The notes: generated by a model not told the origin, from the sequence alone. A stretch of 64,000 nt of DNA from Reticulitermes speratus (GCA_021186555.1 JAJKFL010000013.1:17353243-17417242), one strand, 5' to 3'; positions 23,327-34,149 are shown, numbered from the stretch's first letter. Numbers and translations: made by a program.

Positions 23327-23885
23327 AAAAACTTAATATTATTCATTCCGTACATTTTCTTTTCTATATTTATAGTCCGACAAATGTACATTTTATTCAC
23401 TATTAGTTGTGTAACACTGTCCTACATGTTTCTAACCATATTCTGGCTCATCCTCAGAGACTCAGTATTTAAAATTACACATTTTTACAACAATTGGTAC
23501 AATTGTTTAAATAGTAAAAACTGAATAACATAATAACATAAATACGACTATCAATTTTATCTTAAATACTGTATGTTTCAGGATATCATAACAACACAGA
23601 TTATTCAACTTTTAACATTTTAACCCGTATAAGACTTGGTTTATAACACCGAAATAAACAGCAGCTACATCTATTCACATTTGAACCAGTGTATAAACAC
23701 GATTGTAAAATAAATCCATGTTATTCAGTTTTTACTATTTAAACAATTGTACCAATTGATGTAAAAATGTGTAATTTTAAATACTGAGTCTCTGAGTATG
23801 AGCCAGAATATGGTTCGAAACATGTAGGGCAGTGTTTCACAACTAATAGTGAATAAAATGTACATTTGTAGGACTATAAATATAG
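23327..23885. mobile_element. PAL2 palindromic element, 559 bp, 12-bp TSD
   Basis: Flanked by AACGCTCTGTTT at 23315-23326 and 23886-23897. The arms are about 170 bp each (23351-23525 and 23718-23885) and over 95% complementary. Each holds the core: on plus at ~23790 CTGAGTATGAGCCAG ... TGGTTCGAAACATGTAGG, and in the left arm the same on the minus strand. The left end TTAATATTATTCATTCCGT matches the start of the PAL2 copies at 45836 and 57208. Confidence 0.9.
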
Positions 23886-23939
23886 AACGCTCTGTTTGTT
23901 TGCCTCTACCGAAAATATATCCACCCCAAATGTCATAAA

Positions 23940-24010
23940 ACTTACGTTACCCTGAGAACTTCCTGTTGCCCCTCAAGTAGATTTTTAAGCATTTTGTGGA
24001 AGTCGAAGAA
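23940..24010 (-). mobile_element. Short LINE 3' fragment
   Basis: Only the terminal part (CTCAAGTAGATTTTTAAGCA, TTTTGTGGAAGTCGAAG) resembles the 3' end of the LINE at 60206-60774. It sits inside the 2.7-kb inverted-repeat element and next to the nested PAL insertions. Confidence 0.4.
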
Positions 24011-24054
24011 TTGTAATTGTGGCCAGGTCTCGCTTAATCTGACCCACTGTACAG

Positions 24055-24130
24055 CGTCACAGACGGACTTTGAACCAAGGCACCCTGGACCCGATTCGAC
24101 ACTACAGCCGTTCGGTTTTTCCTCAGCAGC
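24055..24130 (-). mobile_element. tRNA-like SINE head remnant
   Basis: On the minus strand TGCCTTGGTTCAAAGTCCGT contains a B box. The A-box side is weak. It lies inside the 2.7-kb inverted-repeat element. Confidence 0.3.
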
Positions 24131-24570
24131 CTGCTACACAACTGTTGTACCTTTAAACTGACCGCGGGACGCAACTAATACATTGCCTTATCTGGGGGGG
24201 TTGACAACTCGGGACGCAACTGATACACAGCTCTTATCTGAAAAGTGACCGCGGGACGCAACTAGTAAACCCCGGTTTCCCGAACTGTGCCACACTTCCA
24301 AGGGTTTTGTTGTGTATGTTTATGATTTGGTTTTGTCCTACATTCTGTTCACGAGACATGAACATGTACTTAGTTTTTTTCAGCATGTGCGTGTAGATCA
24401 GTCTCCTTTCTAGCGACCGATAAAGCGTCTGTTTTCTTCTGTATAGTATGTAAGTTTGTTCCCGATGAGTTAACGTCATAAGCGTATGCTAGAAGCGGAT
24501 GTGCCCCATTGTTTCAGTCCGTCCCGGTTTACTTGGACCTTCCTAATGGCATATACTACAAGTTCAGTAT

Positions 24571-24641
24571 CGCGATTGCTTTTAACCTTTCATTTAGGAC
24601 CTTCGGTTTAGTAACTAAACGAAAGGTCAGAAGCAATCGTG
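24571..24641. repeat. Short imperfect hairpin
   Basis: CGATTGCTTTTAACCTTTC and GAAAGGTCAGAAGCAATCG pair with few mismatches around a 17-nt loop. No family assignment. Confidence 0.55.
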
Positions 24642-24812
24642 AAAAAGCTTCTCGTTGTTTCAGGCCATTCTGAGCCGGAAGTGTGTCAGACAAACGCTTT
24701 TTGTCCGCATCTTACTGTGGATTTAATATAGCCACATTTTAATGAACGTAAGTCAAGTGTAACGTACAGGCAGTTGAACCTTTGTTTATACTCAGGGCAT
24801 GTATTTACGGTA

Positions 24813-25061
24813 GTGGTTAGCCCGGCCTCTCACCGCGGAGGCCCGGGTTCGATCCCGGGTTTAGTCCATGTGGGATTTTTGGTGGACAGAATGGCACTGG
24901 GACAGGTTTTTTCCCGAGTACTTCGGGTTTCCCCTGTCAGTTTCATTACACCGGTGCTCCATTACACGGAAAAACGAAAAAAAAAAAAACTTATCATCAC
25001 AGGGTTGCTCAATAAGCCTTATGGCTGCGGTGCGTCCGTAGCATCTGCTCCGGGGCCCTTC
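24813..25061 (+). mobile_element. SINE-B, 5' end truncated
   Basis: It starts at GTAGTGGTTAGCCCGGCCTC, missing part of the A-box side. The B box GGCCCGGGTTCGATCCCGGG is intact, and the copy ends GCATCTGCTCCGGGGCCC followed by CACAAAAAAAAA. Confidence 0.87.
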
Positions 25062-25424
25062 ACCACAAAAAAAAATGTATATACGGTATGCCTCCCCCGT
25101 TCCTCTGTGTGTTGTCCTCTGTCGATACGCCGACAAGGAAGTGCTGCCACCGTTTAAGAGATGTTATTGTTTTGAAATTCTGTGTTCGAATAGGTTGAAG
25201 GGCCAAATCCGTGACAGCCGTAGAAAAATACATTACGTCACGAAAAATAAATAAGTGCAGTTTATTTAACCACGCTTTCTTAACAGAGTTACGTAGTGGA
25301 ACTCGCGACAGACGTGATGATTAAGAACGATGAACTCGGAAGGATGTGGACTCTTTTAAGAGTGACAAAATTTTCGTGGGCTGATAGGGGTATACACCAC
25401 GATAATGATAACCCGTCAGGAGAA

Positions 25425-25495
25425 TCGGTACGGGATTTGAACCTGCGACTTACCGAACACAAAGTGGAGTAATTACGACCGCACCGAAACCTGTG
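25425..25495 (-). mobile_element. tRNA-like SINE head
   Basis: On the minus strand the B box GCAGGTTCAAATCCCGTACC is perfect and GTGCGGTCGTAATTACTCC resembles an A box. The acceptor stem does not close. Confidence 0.4.
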
Positions 25496-25499
25496 ATTC

Positions 25500-26990
25500 T
25501 CATGGTCTTACGTGTAGTTTAGCGTAGGGGTGTCCTTGCTATTTTTCCCAAAATAAGGCAACGAAATGAAATGCCAGTACAGACAGGCCCCGACTTGTAC
25601 GCAGTTTCAGACTTACGCGGATGGAAATAAAATTTTTGGAACGCGCGTCGGAATTTTCATGCGGGAATGAAAGCGCAGGGAGACCAAGGTGACCGAAGAA
25701 CACTGCTTGGCAGGGCGGTCATGCTGTGGCCGATGAGGTTGCAGTACGGTAAAGTTTGAATTTCAGCTGTATTACCGCCTTGTATATACATACATAGTTG
25801 ACCAATATGTATATTCAGTTCCGAAGTGCACAAAATCCCGACTTGTGACGGATCTTCTGGAACGTAACTATTGCGTAAGTCGGGGAGTGCCTGTAATATT
25901 ACCGGGCAGTATGAAATTAATGTCAGTGAACTGACTGCAGACGGGACGACCAGGGTTCTGTACGCAGGATTTTTTGTCATCGTTACCATATTCAGAAGGT
26001 CCCGCCTCTCCTCACTGGAGGTAATGCGAGCGGAGCGAGATGCTGTCTGCACCTAACATGGGTAGCGTGATTATTGCTGTACCTAAGGTACATGATGCAT
26101 TTGTCTCCTGACAGACCTTTTCCCCAAGTGAATGTAGTGTTAGTACTTCTGAAATATGCCACGGCCAGTTTCACATGCTTTGCCACTCGCCAGTCACAGT
26201 TTTGCTGGACTCTGCAGTACGGGCGGTGTCGTAACCATTCAATCCCATCACAGTCCTTATCTGTTAAAGTGTTTCGCCTGATGATATTAATCTCTCGCGT
26301 AGGTCACATGATCATTTTTCTGTCGCCAGCAACGGAATATGCCGCGGAATGCTGCCGAGTTGGCGTCTGCTTGCGTTGGGTGGTTCTGCATGGTCAGTGT
26401 AGACGCTTGCTGTTGGCACGCGGTGTTTGCGCGTCATTGTGCTGAACCTTTGGGGATGACATGACGTTCTGGTACACCGAGCACCGTCGTTCAGTTGCGT
26501 CGCTCGGTCTGCCGGACCCCGAAATTCCGGCCAGCCCGCCTCGTGGAACTCCGGTATTATTTTCCATTTCTTCCCATTTTGTTGATAGGCGTTGAGGGAG
26601 TTTTTCTTTTCAAATGCATTGCATTTTCCGCGTAACAGATTACGCTGAGGAATGTTAGTGATACTGATGAAATGCGTATGTCGAATCCTTTTCTGTTCCA
26701 GCCTCCATGGTTCGTTAGCGTCTTCACAAGACCCAACCCCTGGACCTGGTCGCACAATTCCGGTCCATACCTTCACATTTTCCTTTACAAATCTTTACTT
26801 CTGCTGTTAGGCCTCCAAAATGGTCTGTTCAGGGTTTTCGACAAATTATGGATGTATTCTTAGCATAAAATTAACTTGGGTTTAATTACCACGAAAATCC
26901 CGAGACCTAAGTTGCGAAGATGATGTAACGCCGATGGTAGATGAAGTGTATGTAGCATTGACATAATGATACTAACGGGTGAAGTCGTAG
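25500..26990. other. No recognised gene
   Basis: The longest frame, 154 codons on minus (26312-26776), has no recognisable domain and no homologous feel; it overlaps frames on plus. I do not call it a gene. Confidence 0.4.
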
Positions 26991-26993
26991 TGC

Positions 26994-27056
26994 CCCGTGA
27001 AGGACCTGTCCCATCATCACTTTGTCCACCGCAAATCCCACGTGGACTCGCCTTCA
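26994..27056 (-). mobile_element. SINE-B fragment
   Basis: Only the middle of SINE-B is present: GGACCTGTCCCATCATCACT, TTGTCCACCGCAAATCCCAC and GTGGACTCG. Both ends are missing. Confidence 0.55.
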
Positions 27057-27502
27057 GTTTTGGATCATACATAATAACACAGCACATAGAATTGGCTTCT
27101 GAAAAGTTACATGTGGTAGATCTCTGTGACCATGTTTGGTTTAATCAGGCATGTGACCAGTCGTCGAGAGGTGCGCTGGACGATTATTAAAGTCTGGCGT
27201 GGCGTTCACCTTATTGGTTCACATATTATCGTTCGTGGACATATATTTTATCTTTTTATCGCATAATGTACATAGTCTTGACCCCGCACCTGCCATATTA
27301 GACTACAGATAAGACTCAAGATCTGACGTCCACGTTTGTACCGTTCCGAGGCGGCTAAGTGCTGCTCAACAGTGTTATGTTTCTGCTTATTACATAAAAC
27401 AAATGTTCGATTAGCTTGTATGGCTGTCTTCTGGAATGAGACGTCGCGTAGCCTGGTAGGCGTGTACCGATATTTCACATGATTCTGCAGCCTACATTAT
27501 TT

Positions 27503-27532
27503 CATCATCATCATCATTATCATCATCATCAT
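27503..27532 (+). repeat. (CAT)n microsatellite
   Basis: CATCAT units with one TTA interruption. Confidence 0.95.
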
Positions 27533-27733
27533 AGGTGTAACTTGGCAAATTACTTTGGGGGGGGGGCAAAATTGGTGTGAGCCAGTCCTTAATATTCATA
27601 AACCCCTTTCCCCCACTCTCACCCCAATTTTTGTATTTGCCCCTCTTCAACTCAGTATCCCAAAATATTTCTTTGGTAGAAAAAATATTTGGGGGGGGGG
27701 GGAATTTGCCCCCCTTGTAACCAAGTTGTGCCT
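27533..27733. mobile_element. Small inverted-repeat element inside trinucleotide repeats
   Basis: The left end AGGTGTAACTTGG and right end CCAAGTTGTGCCT are complementary. G-rich runs follow inside each end (27557-27567, 27692-27703). It sits between a (CAT)n stretch (27503-27532) and an (ATT)n stretch (27734-27752). Confidence 0.45.
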
Positions 27734-28334
27734 ATTATTATTATTATTATTACCCTGCGTTGGAGGTAGCAAAACGCTCCGAAACGTCGGTACTGTTCTA
27801 ACAGACTGCACGGCGTCACATCCAGAAGACAGCAACCACTGTAGTTCGCACCTTGGGTACCGCAAGTGCCATCGTGTGTGTCAGTGTCAAGCCGATCGGG
27901 CCGTAATCAGAATTCGACATTGAAAACTGTAACACATTATACGGCTGTTTAGAAATCTAACTTTTGGTCCATATCTTCGAATCATAACTACAACGTAATC
28001 TGCATTTGTTTCTTCAAATATGAATGTGTTCCCTCTCCTACCGTTCATCTGTATGCTTAGTTTCAGGGCAATTAGCTTGTCTCGCCGTTGTCAGCGGTTG
28101 AAATAAAAAATACTAGTTCTGATGATCACCTGCAGGCATTCGTATCATGGACACACGTATGTTATTTAACAACGCAGTTTTTGCAACTGATGTTACTTAG
28201 CTTCGAATCGAAGGGAAGATAATTGTGAGTGGTGAGTAGGTGAGGGTTTGGCGGTAGGCAGTTACGGGTTGTTTGCGGATTCCATTCCGATATTTGCCTT
28301 TGAGAGAAATCGCGAGAAAGTTTAGCCAGCATAT

Positions 28335-28402
28335 TGTGTAACGAACGAGATTCGAACAGGGTGCCTACTGAATACAACGCCAAGCTACCTGATCTTATAA
28401 AG
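28335..28402 (-). mobile_element. tRNA-like SINE head
   Basis: On the minus strand AGATCAGGTAGCTTGGCG (A box) and CCCTGTTCGAATCTCG (B box). The palindrome at 28398-28695 inserted at its 5' end, duplicating TACCTGATCTTA. Confidence 0.4.
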
Positions 28403-28695
28403 TCTAAAAGGTTCTGACGATTGTATGTAACATTGAGAACTAATGGGTTTCTGGACTTTGTCCATCGTCCGGAAATCTAAAAATAACTAGATAACACGAC
28501 GTTTCGGAAACTGGATCTGCTTCTGTCCTCAGGTGAAGGGGGGGACACCTACTCTGTTGGTTCCCTTAGATAGAGCTAACCTCAATCACTGGTCCAGGAG
28601 GATGGAAGCAGATCCATTTTCCGAAACGTCGTGTTATTTAGTTATTTTTAGATTTCCGGACGATGGACGAAGTCCAGAAACCCATTAGTTCTCAA
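28398..28695. mobile_element. PAL3 palindromic element, 298 bp, 12-bp TSD
   Basis: Flanked by TACCTGATCTTA at 28386-28397 and 28696-28707. The arms of ~95 bp (28432-28535 and 28598-28697) are nearly perfect and contain ACGACGTTTCGG / CCGAAACGTCGT. The arm sequence otherwise differs from PAL1 and PAL2, but the core position is the same. Confidence 0.85.
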
Positions 28696-28842
28696 TACCT
28701 GATCTTAGGTTATCCTCATTTGGCGTGTTTTGCATAGCGTTTTTTGGGGTGAGGGGAATCAGTGAGGGTCTGTAGTGAATAAGTGAATGAGGAATTGCAT
28801 GAACAAATACATTGATGAACAATTCGCTAGCAGGGCTGACAT

Positions 28843-29322
28843 GAGGATGTGTACTGCTTTCGGAGTCTCCCAGAAATGGTAGGATGCTATGAGGATGTGT
28901 ACTGCTTTCGGAGTCTCCCAGAAATGGTAGGATGCTATGAGGATGTGTACTGCTTTCGGAGTCTCCCAGAAATGGTAGGATGCTATGAGGATGTGTACTG
29001 CTTTCGGAGTCTCCCAGAAATGGTAGGATGCTATGAGGATGTGTACTGCTTTCGGAGTCTCCCAGAAATGGCAGGATGCTATGAGGATGTGTACTGCTTT
29101 CGGAGTCTCCCAGAAATGGTAGGATGCTATGAGAATGTGTACTGCTTTCGGAGTCTCCCAGAAATGGTAGGATGCTATGGGGATGTGTACTACTTTCGGA
29201 GTCTCCCAGAAATGGTAGGATGCTATGAGGATGTGTACTGCTTTCGGAGTCTCCCAGAAATGGTAGGATGCTATGAGGATGTGTACTGCTTTCGTAGTAT
29301 CCCAGAAATAGTAGGATGCTTC
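28843..29322 (+). repeat. 48-bp tandem repeat, 10 copies
   Basis: The unit starts GAGGATGTGTACTGCTTTCG and ends GTAGGATGCTAT, with period exactly 48 bp and starts at 28843, 28891, ... 29275. Copies differ by 0-3 bases; the last is most diverged. Because 48 is a multiple of three, long frames stay open on both strands (16-residue repeats). This is a minisatellite, not a gene: there is no start context or homology, and both strands are equally open. Confidence 0.95.
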
Positions 29323-29703
29323 ACAATGTAGTAGACCTAATCGCATGGTTAAAGCATGTAAGGACAGTCGCCTGTGTGATTACAGTAGCCTGCTGTTTGC
29401 TGAACTTTTACTGAGTTAGCTTTGTTATTGTTTTCACTCGCCAACGGTTTGAGATTCAGTGTTGATTGTGCAGTCACAGTCATGATGCAGATGCGACACT
29501 TATGGTAACAGTACCTGTATAAAAGTTGAGTACACTGCTGTTTCACTTGTTCGTTATGTTAAAACCTGGCCCGAGCTGTGCTGACGCCTAATCTGAACTA
29601 AATTTAGCTTAACTGGGTCAACGTTTATGCAGAATGAGTTCCGGTAGTAGTGAACATAACTTGCATAGTGTAATGCTACTTTGACGTGGTACTTAGTTCT
29701 GTA

Positions 29704-29988
29704 GGGGGCACGCGGTGGCGCAGTTGGTTGATGCACTGCGCTACAAGCCGGAAGGTCGCGGGTTCGATGGCATTTTTCATTGATATAATCCTTTCGGTTG
29801 CACTATGGCCCTGGGGTCGACTCAACCTCTAACAGAAATGAGTACCAGGAATATTTCCTGGGGTAAAGGCGGCCGGTGCGTAGGGCTGACAACCTTACCA
29901 CCTTCATGTGCCGATTGTCTAGAAATCTGGGAACCTCAACCTCCTGGACCCATAAGGGCCTGTCCAGGCCTGTAATGGGATTGCTTTT
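29704..29988 (+). mobile_element. SINE-C (tRNA-derived), full length, 13-bp TSD
   Basis: Flanked by ACTTAGTTCTGTA at 29691-29703 and 29989-30001. The head GGCACGCGGTGGCGCAGTTG contains the A box and GGTCGCGGGTTCGATGGC the B box. The body includes GGGGTCGACTCAACCTCTAA, AATATTTCCTGGGG and GTAGGGCTGACAACCTTACC, and the 3' end is GGGATTGCTTTT. Confidence 0.92.
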
Positions 29989-30254
29989 ACTTAGTTCTGT
30001 ATCGGGTGTCGTGTGTATTTTTATAAGGGGCCTAAGATGATAAAGTGATTTTTGATTAAAATTGTAGCTTCACAAACAGTGTAATCAACTTTTGTTCAAG
30101 TTGCGATGACTTCAGATTGTCTCTTGTCCTAAGCAGTGTCCTGTCCATCGGCTAATCGTAAAGGTGACCAGTTTCGTGCATGTATTTGCAGTGTTGTAGT
30201 TGTGGCCTGTTCAAAGGATCTGGCCGACAGATTTGAGCGGCCGTTACAGCTGTC

Positions 30255-30430
30255 ACTGAAATCACTGGATGCGAAATGGGCAATTGGAATTTGATTCCCT
30301 GCTCGAGCAGGGATTTTGCTCGTCGCTACACACATCCAGCGTGGCTGTGGGCCTCACCTAGCTTCGTCTCAGCATGGGGTTCTTTTTCTTTTTGTGTAAA
30401 GCAGCCGGAGCGCGAAACTAGAAATCCTTT
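30255..30430 (+). mobile_element. SINE-A2 remnant
   Basis: Pieces corresponding to the B-box region (GGAATTTGATTCCCTGCTCG), GGGCCTCACCTAGC and GTAAAGCAGCCGGAGCGCG occur in SINE-A2 order. It is old and incomplete. Confidence 0.4.
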
Positions 30431-30479
30431 GCCAGACACGGGGGTTAGGTTTGTTAAAAACACCGCAGCTTGAAAGGGA

Positions 30480-31896
30480 ATTACGGGGGCTTGACAAACA
30501 GCGGTCTCTGTTAACACTTTGTTTTAAGTTGCCAGTTCTTCCACTAAACACAAGAGTAAATACGTAATTCGAATAACGTACTTGAAGGACAATCGCGAAT
30601 ACTGCAGTTGTCATCACCGCCAAGACACTGATTAATGAAGTTTCATGTCTGTGGTGACTGTGACATGGTAGCTATGGCTGTGCTCACCCCTTTTCTTCCG
30701 CTGTCGGTGTTTATCGCATGCGCACGTAAAAAGTCGCAGATGCGTAAAACGAGATGCTGATATTGGCAATACTGAATCAAAATTGAAATCCACTGTTGGC
30801 GTTGGAATTTTGGGACTTTTCTGTATTGCTGGGGCTTACAATACAACTTCACACCCCAGCATTCTGTTTACATGCAAATTCGTTACTCTAGATCGAAAGT
30901 TTGAGCATAATTGGGAGAGAAAATGGCACAGATTCCGTAACTCATAAGTGACGTGGATCCATTCATCGGGTCTGGGTGAAAATGTAGTTGGGTGGACGTG
31001 AGATATGAAATTGCATGGGTGATCTGCATTTGCAGATACATTGCTGAAGAACATGGAGAGAGTGGCGGATTATCTGTTTCGTAAATCACTGCGTAACGTA
31101 ACTACGAAACATACTTTGTTGTGCTCCACCTTTTACAGGGAATGGCAACGTAGTTTGTACTGAGGGAACAGGGCGTGTGTGTTGTGTTGGTGGGGACGAC
31201 CGCCCCCCACATTATACAGTACGTGCTGTTTTGTAACTGCTGCAAATTTATTCCGACCGTCGTCGTGTTTGGTAGGGATAATGTGAAAGTGCTCGTGTTG
31301 CAGTCTGCCTATCTTGAAGCTCGCCGTCGTCGCTTCTTCTCGTTGTCTCCAACTGAAAGACCACTGCCTCCGCGTTCATTAGATTGCAGCACATCTTGCA
31401 AAAACGGTTGTCCATTTTCATATGACATCGTGTAGTTTGGTGGGCAGGAATAGGTACCAGCGTAGCCACCACAACATGAATGTTGACTGTAGATCTCGTG
31501 TTGTCCATCTTGTTACTCACACGCGTATTATTTGGTGTTGGGGTTTTTTTTGTGGTCTTTGGGCTGTTTTGCGAACTACATTCGACTTAGCAAGGAATAC
31601 ACATGCCGAACTTCCGCGAATAGAACGTGCACTTCTTAAAACTTCTCTTAGAGCTCTTGACGAATTAGTTGCGTTTTATATTCTCGCAAGCTTCACCCCT
31701 TTAGAGTTCTTTGATCACTACATTTACCACCACGTTCATAATTAAAAGAACACTTTCCAGCAAAGCGTATTTACGCCAGTCGTTTAATTCCTATAATAAA
31801 TCGGGTTTATTTCCCCATACGGCACTATTTGGTTGGTCTTTCAGATGGAGAGAGTCTGTTTTCTATGAGGTAGGAACTGAAGGTTTGAGCGCAGTG
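30480..31896. other. No recognised gene
   Basis: Short frames (up to 107 codons, plus, 31422-31745) without recognisable motifs. No repeat family identified. Confidence 0.4.
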
Positions 31897-31909
31897 AAGA
31901 TCAGTTGTA

Positions 31910-31989
31910 TCCTTCTGGTAAGAGCAACGTGTAGATGAAGATAAGTATGGAGCGTTGAAGGAATGATATTGACAGGGAATAACTGATTT
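31910..31989 (-). mobile_element. SINE-B2 3' fragment with 13-bp TSD, forming a hairpin with the next copy
   Basis: Flanked by AAGATCAGTTGTA at 31897-31909 and 31990-32002. The insert is the inverted complement of 32019-32086 (SINE-B2 3' end) with over 90% identity by eye, so the pair forms a ~65-bp-arm hairpin. Confidence 0.7.
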
Positions 31990-32009
31990 AAGATCAGTTG
32001 TAGTCTTAA

Positions 32010-32140
32010 ATCGGTTTTCCCCTGTCATTGTCATTCCACCAATGCTCCATACTTCTCTTCATCTACACGTTGCTCTTACCAGAAGGACAAACGGGCGAGG
32101 CCTGGGAACCTTCCAAAAAGCAACTTTTTTTTTTGTTTTT
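32010..32140 (+). mobile_element. SINE-B2 3' fragment (second arm of the hairpin)
   Basis: TTTTCCCCTGTCATTGTCAT, the ACCAATGCTCCATACTTC block and ACCAGAAGGACAAACGGGCG match the 3' half of SINE-B2 (compare 13075-13200). A T run follows (32123-32132). Confidence 0.65.
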
Positions 32141-33607
32141 GAAATTGGGGAGCGTTGGATAGAAAAGTACTTTCACTTTTGTAGTCTTAAAAGAGTATTC
32201 TGTTAAGTACTGGGGTATACACCTGTTGCAGGGGTGCACAAGTCCCGGGCGCCAGATCGCCCGGGCGACTAAATTTGTACGGTGGCGCCTAATATTTATG
32301 GGTCCTCAGTATGGAACTTGATTCATGTCACCATTATGGTGCCTTGAATCCCAGAAGGATGTCAACTGCACCGCTGTGGAAGTCGAAAATATCGCATATG
32401 CTGATGTTTGTAATGTGGATGCACGGTGTTTTTTGAGAGGTAAGACGAAACGTTTGAATGTTATTTGGTTGAAATTAATGCTTGAATGGGTTGATAGGAA
32501 AGACAGGCATTATGTAGAGACAGAGAGATTAGTAACTTTAAAAGTCATTCCGTTTTAAACGTGGGACTGCAAGGTATATAAAAATGAACTACATGGTAGT
32601 AGATAGCTTATAATGTGGCATGTATTATGAACGTAGTGTGCGCAGTTTGGACCGGAGACGTGAATTGGACAGGTGGAAGCTAAATAAAGCCAGGGCAGAG
32701 GGGTAGCGCTGGAATTTGCACCTCCCCTCGGGCGTCTTTGAAGAGTAGGGGTCGGAAATAAGGACATGAGCAGGTGCTGTGGGGGGATCAGGTGCTCGGG
32801 CCCTTCCCTTCTTTTGTTTGCTGAACGCAGGCAAACCTGTGATGGAATTACATCGCAGTAAAAGTAAACTCGGCGGAAACGTGAGGTAAAGTGTCACTGG
32901 GAAGCCATGAAATTGCATCAAGTTACGCTTGTCTGTAGCCCGTACTGGTCGCCAAAATTTAAAAGAAAGTCCATATAATACAGCAAAGCCTCGCCGTTCG
33001 CAGGGGTTACGGCCTGGGAATCTGCGGCGAACCGTGAAACCGCGATGCACGAATTTAAGACCTTGCGGGAAACATGAGGTTAGGGGAACCAGACACACAT
33101 AAAACATAATATATAAATTAATTATTAATAAACACGAAAACGTTTGTGTTTGTATTTGTTGAAATAAGGTCGGTGTCCCAGAGTGAGTTTCCGGGGTGAT
33201 AGAACAAAATAATATGAACAGAAAGCATTACTGTTTCCTGTTAAATTCACGATTTGCCTTGCCGTTTCTGCTCGTAACGGTTTCCGTTTCTGAGAAGGAA
33301 TTTTACGTTAGTCATCACAAGGCCAGAGTCACGTTACGACAAAGAGATAGCGCGTTTGTCGGATTTTACTGGATACGCATTTCCCTGTAAGGTACGTAGC
33401 CAATCAGTCTTCTACCTGACCAGCAGGACGTGAGCCGTATAAGGTCGATGGTGTTTCCCATGCAGTCAGATGTTCGGAAAGGACCTCTCGCTGTTCGGTA
33501 GATAGATGTTTGGGTGTGGAGAGGAGCAACGGTACCAACTACAGGAATTTTCTCATGAAGCTTTCCCGCTCTCCGTCACTTTGAAATTAATGTTCCAGTA
33601 AGTACTG
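32141..33607. other. No recognised gene
   Basis: A 160-codon minus frame (32625-33107) has no recognisable domain. The GCGAACCGTGAAACCGCGAT segment at ~33026 hints at an unidentified repeat. Confidence 0.35.
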
Positions 33608-33894
33608 AGTAAAGATAAAGATCACCCGATGACACGCCAGGTCATGCACAGAGGGGAAGCGAAAATATAGCTCCAACCCATTCGCAACCTGGCGCTAGAA
33701 GGAGGTGGGTTGTCAGCACAACGCTTTTACCGCTTTACCCCCGGGAAAGAGACCCGGTACCCATTGTACAGGAGGCTGGGTGGGCCCCAGGGCCGGTCTG
33801 GACGGGTGCGGAAAGTCTCGCCCCCACCGGGATTCGATCCCCAGACCGTCCAGCCCGTAGCGAATCGCTATACCGACTACGCTATCCCGGCCCA
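33608..33894 (-). mobile_element. SINE-A (tRNA-derived)
   Basis: A minus-strand copy with B box (GATTCGATCC seen on plus at ~33831) and head ending at GCTATCCCGGCCCACC. The 3' part is more diverged than in the copies at 13684 and 51882. Confidence 0.87.
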
Positions 33895-34149
33895 CCATTA
33901 AGATGAGGATGATGGTTATGTTTTGTGTTCGTGATATGCGCATTTTTCGGGCACTGACGTTATTTGTGAATGCCCCCTACGAAATATGCCTGTTTGTGAT
34001 GCGGTTTACACTTAGCCAAGTTCAAAGAAGTGGTGGAGGTAATAAAATAGAAGTAACATGACAGTGAAAAGTACATAATGGGTTGGCGATGGCCTGGGTA
34101 CGGTGCTATCATGGGCGGGACGAAGAAAAGAGCAAATAAATCGTGGTAA

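Larger units (their letters stand above)
21572..24274. mobile_element. 2.7-kb inverted-repeat DNA element with subterminal repeats
   Basis: The left end (GGGGACGTACGAGTTGCGTC) and right end (complement of ...ACGCAACTAGTAAACCCC) form an imperfect TIR. Both ends carry direct copies of a ~45-bp unit containing TATCAGTTGCGTCCCGAG and CCCCCCCAGATAAGGCAATG, oriented inward. GTTTCCCG occurs at 21564-21571 and 24275-24282 and is a candidate 8-bp TSD. The interior (21890-23080) is AT-rich without coding frames, so the element is non-autonomous. PAL1 and PAL2 elements and a LINE piece are nested at 23096-24010. Confidence 0.7.
27418..27836. mobile_element. PAL1-related palindrome interrupted by a second repeat
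   Basis: The left arm GGCTGTCTTCTGGAATGAG, CGCGTAGCCTGG (27421) and right arm CACGGCGTCACATCCAGAAG (~27810) pair. GCTCCGAAACGTCGGTACTG lies beside the right arm. Microsatellites and a smaller inverted-repeat element (27533-27733) occupy the loop. Confidence 0.65.

Noticed and set aside
26312-26776. 154-codon minus frame as a gene
   Set aside because: No recognisable domain, overlapping open frames on plus, and no splice or start context that I can support.
28470-28697. Transcription terminator hairpin
   Set aside because: The hairpin is ~95 bp per arm with a target duplication; this is a mobile element, and the genome is not bacterial.
28843-29322. CRISPR array or repetitive protein gene
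   Set aside because: Units are directly adjacent with no unique spacers, and both strands are open only because the 48-bp period is a multiple of three.
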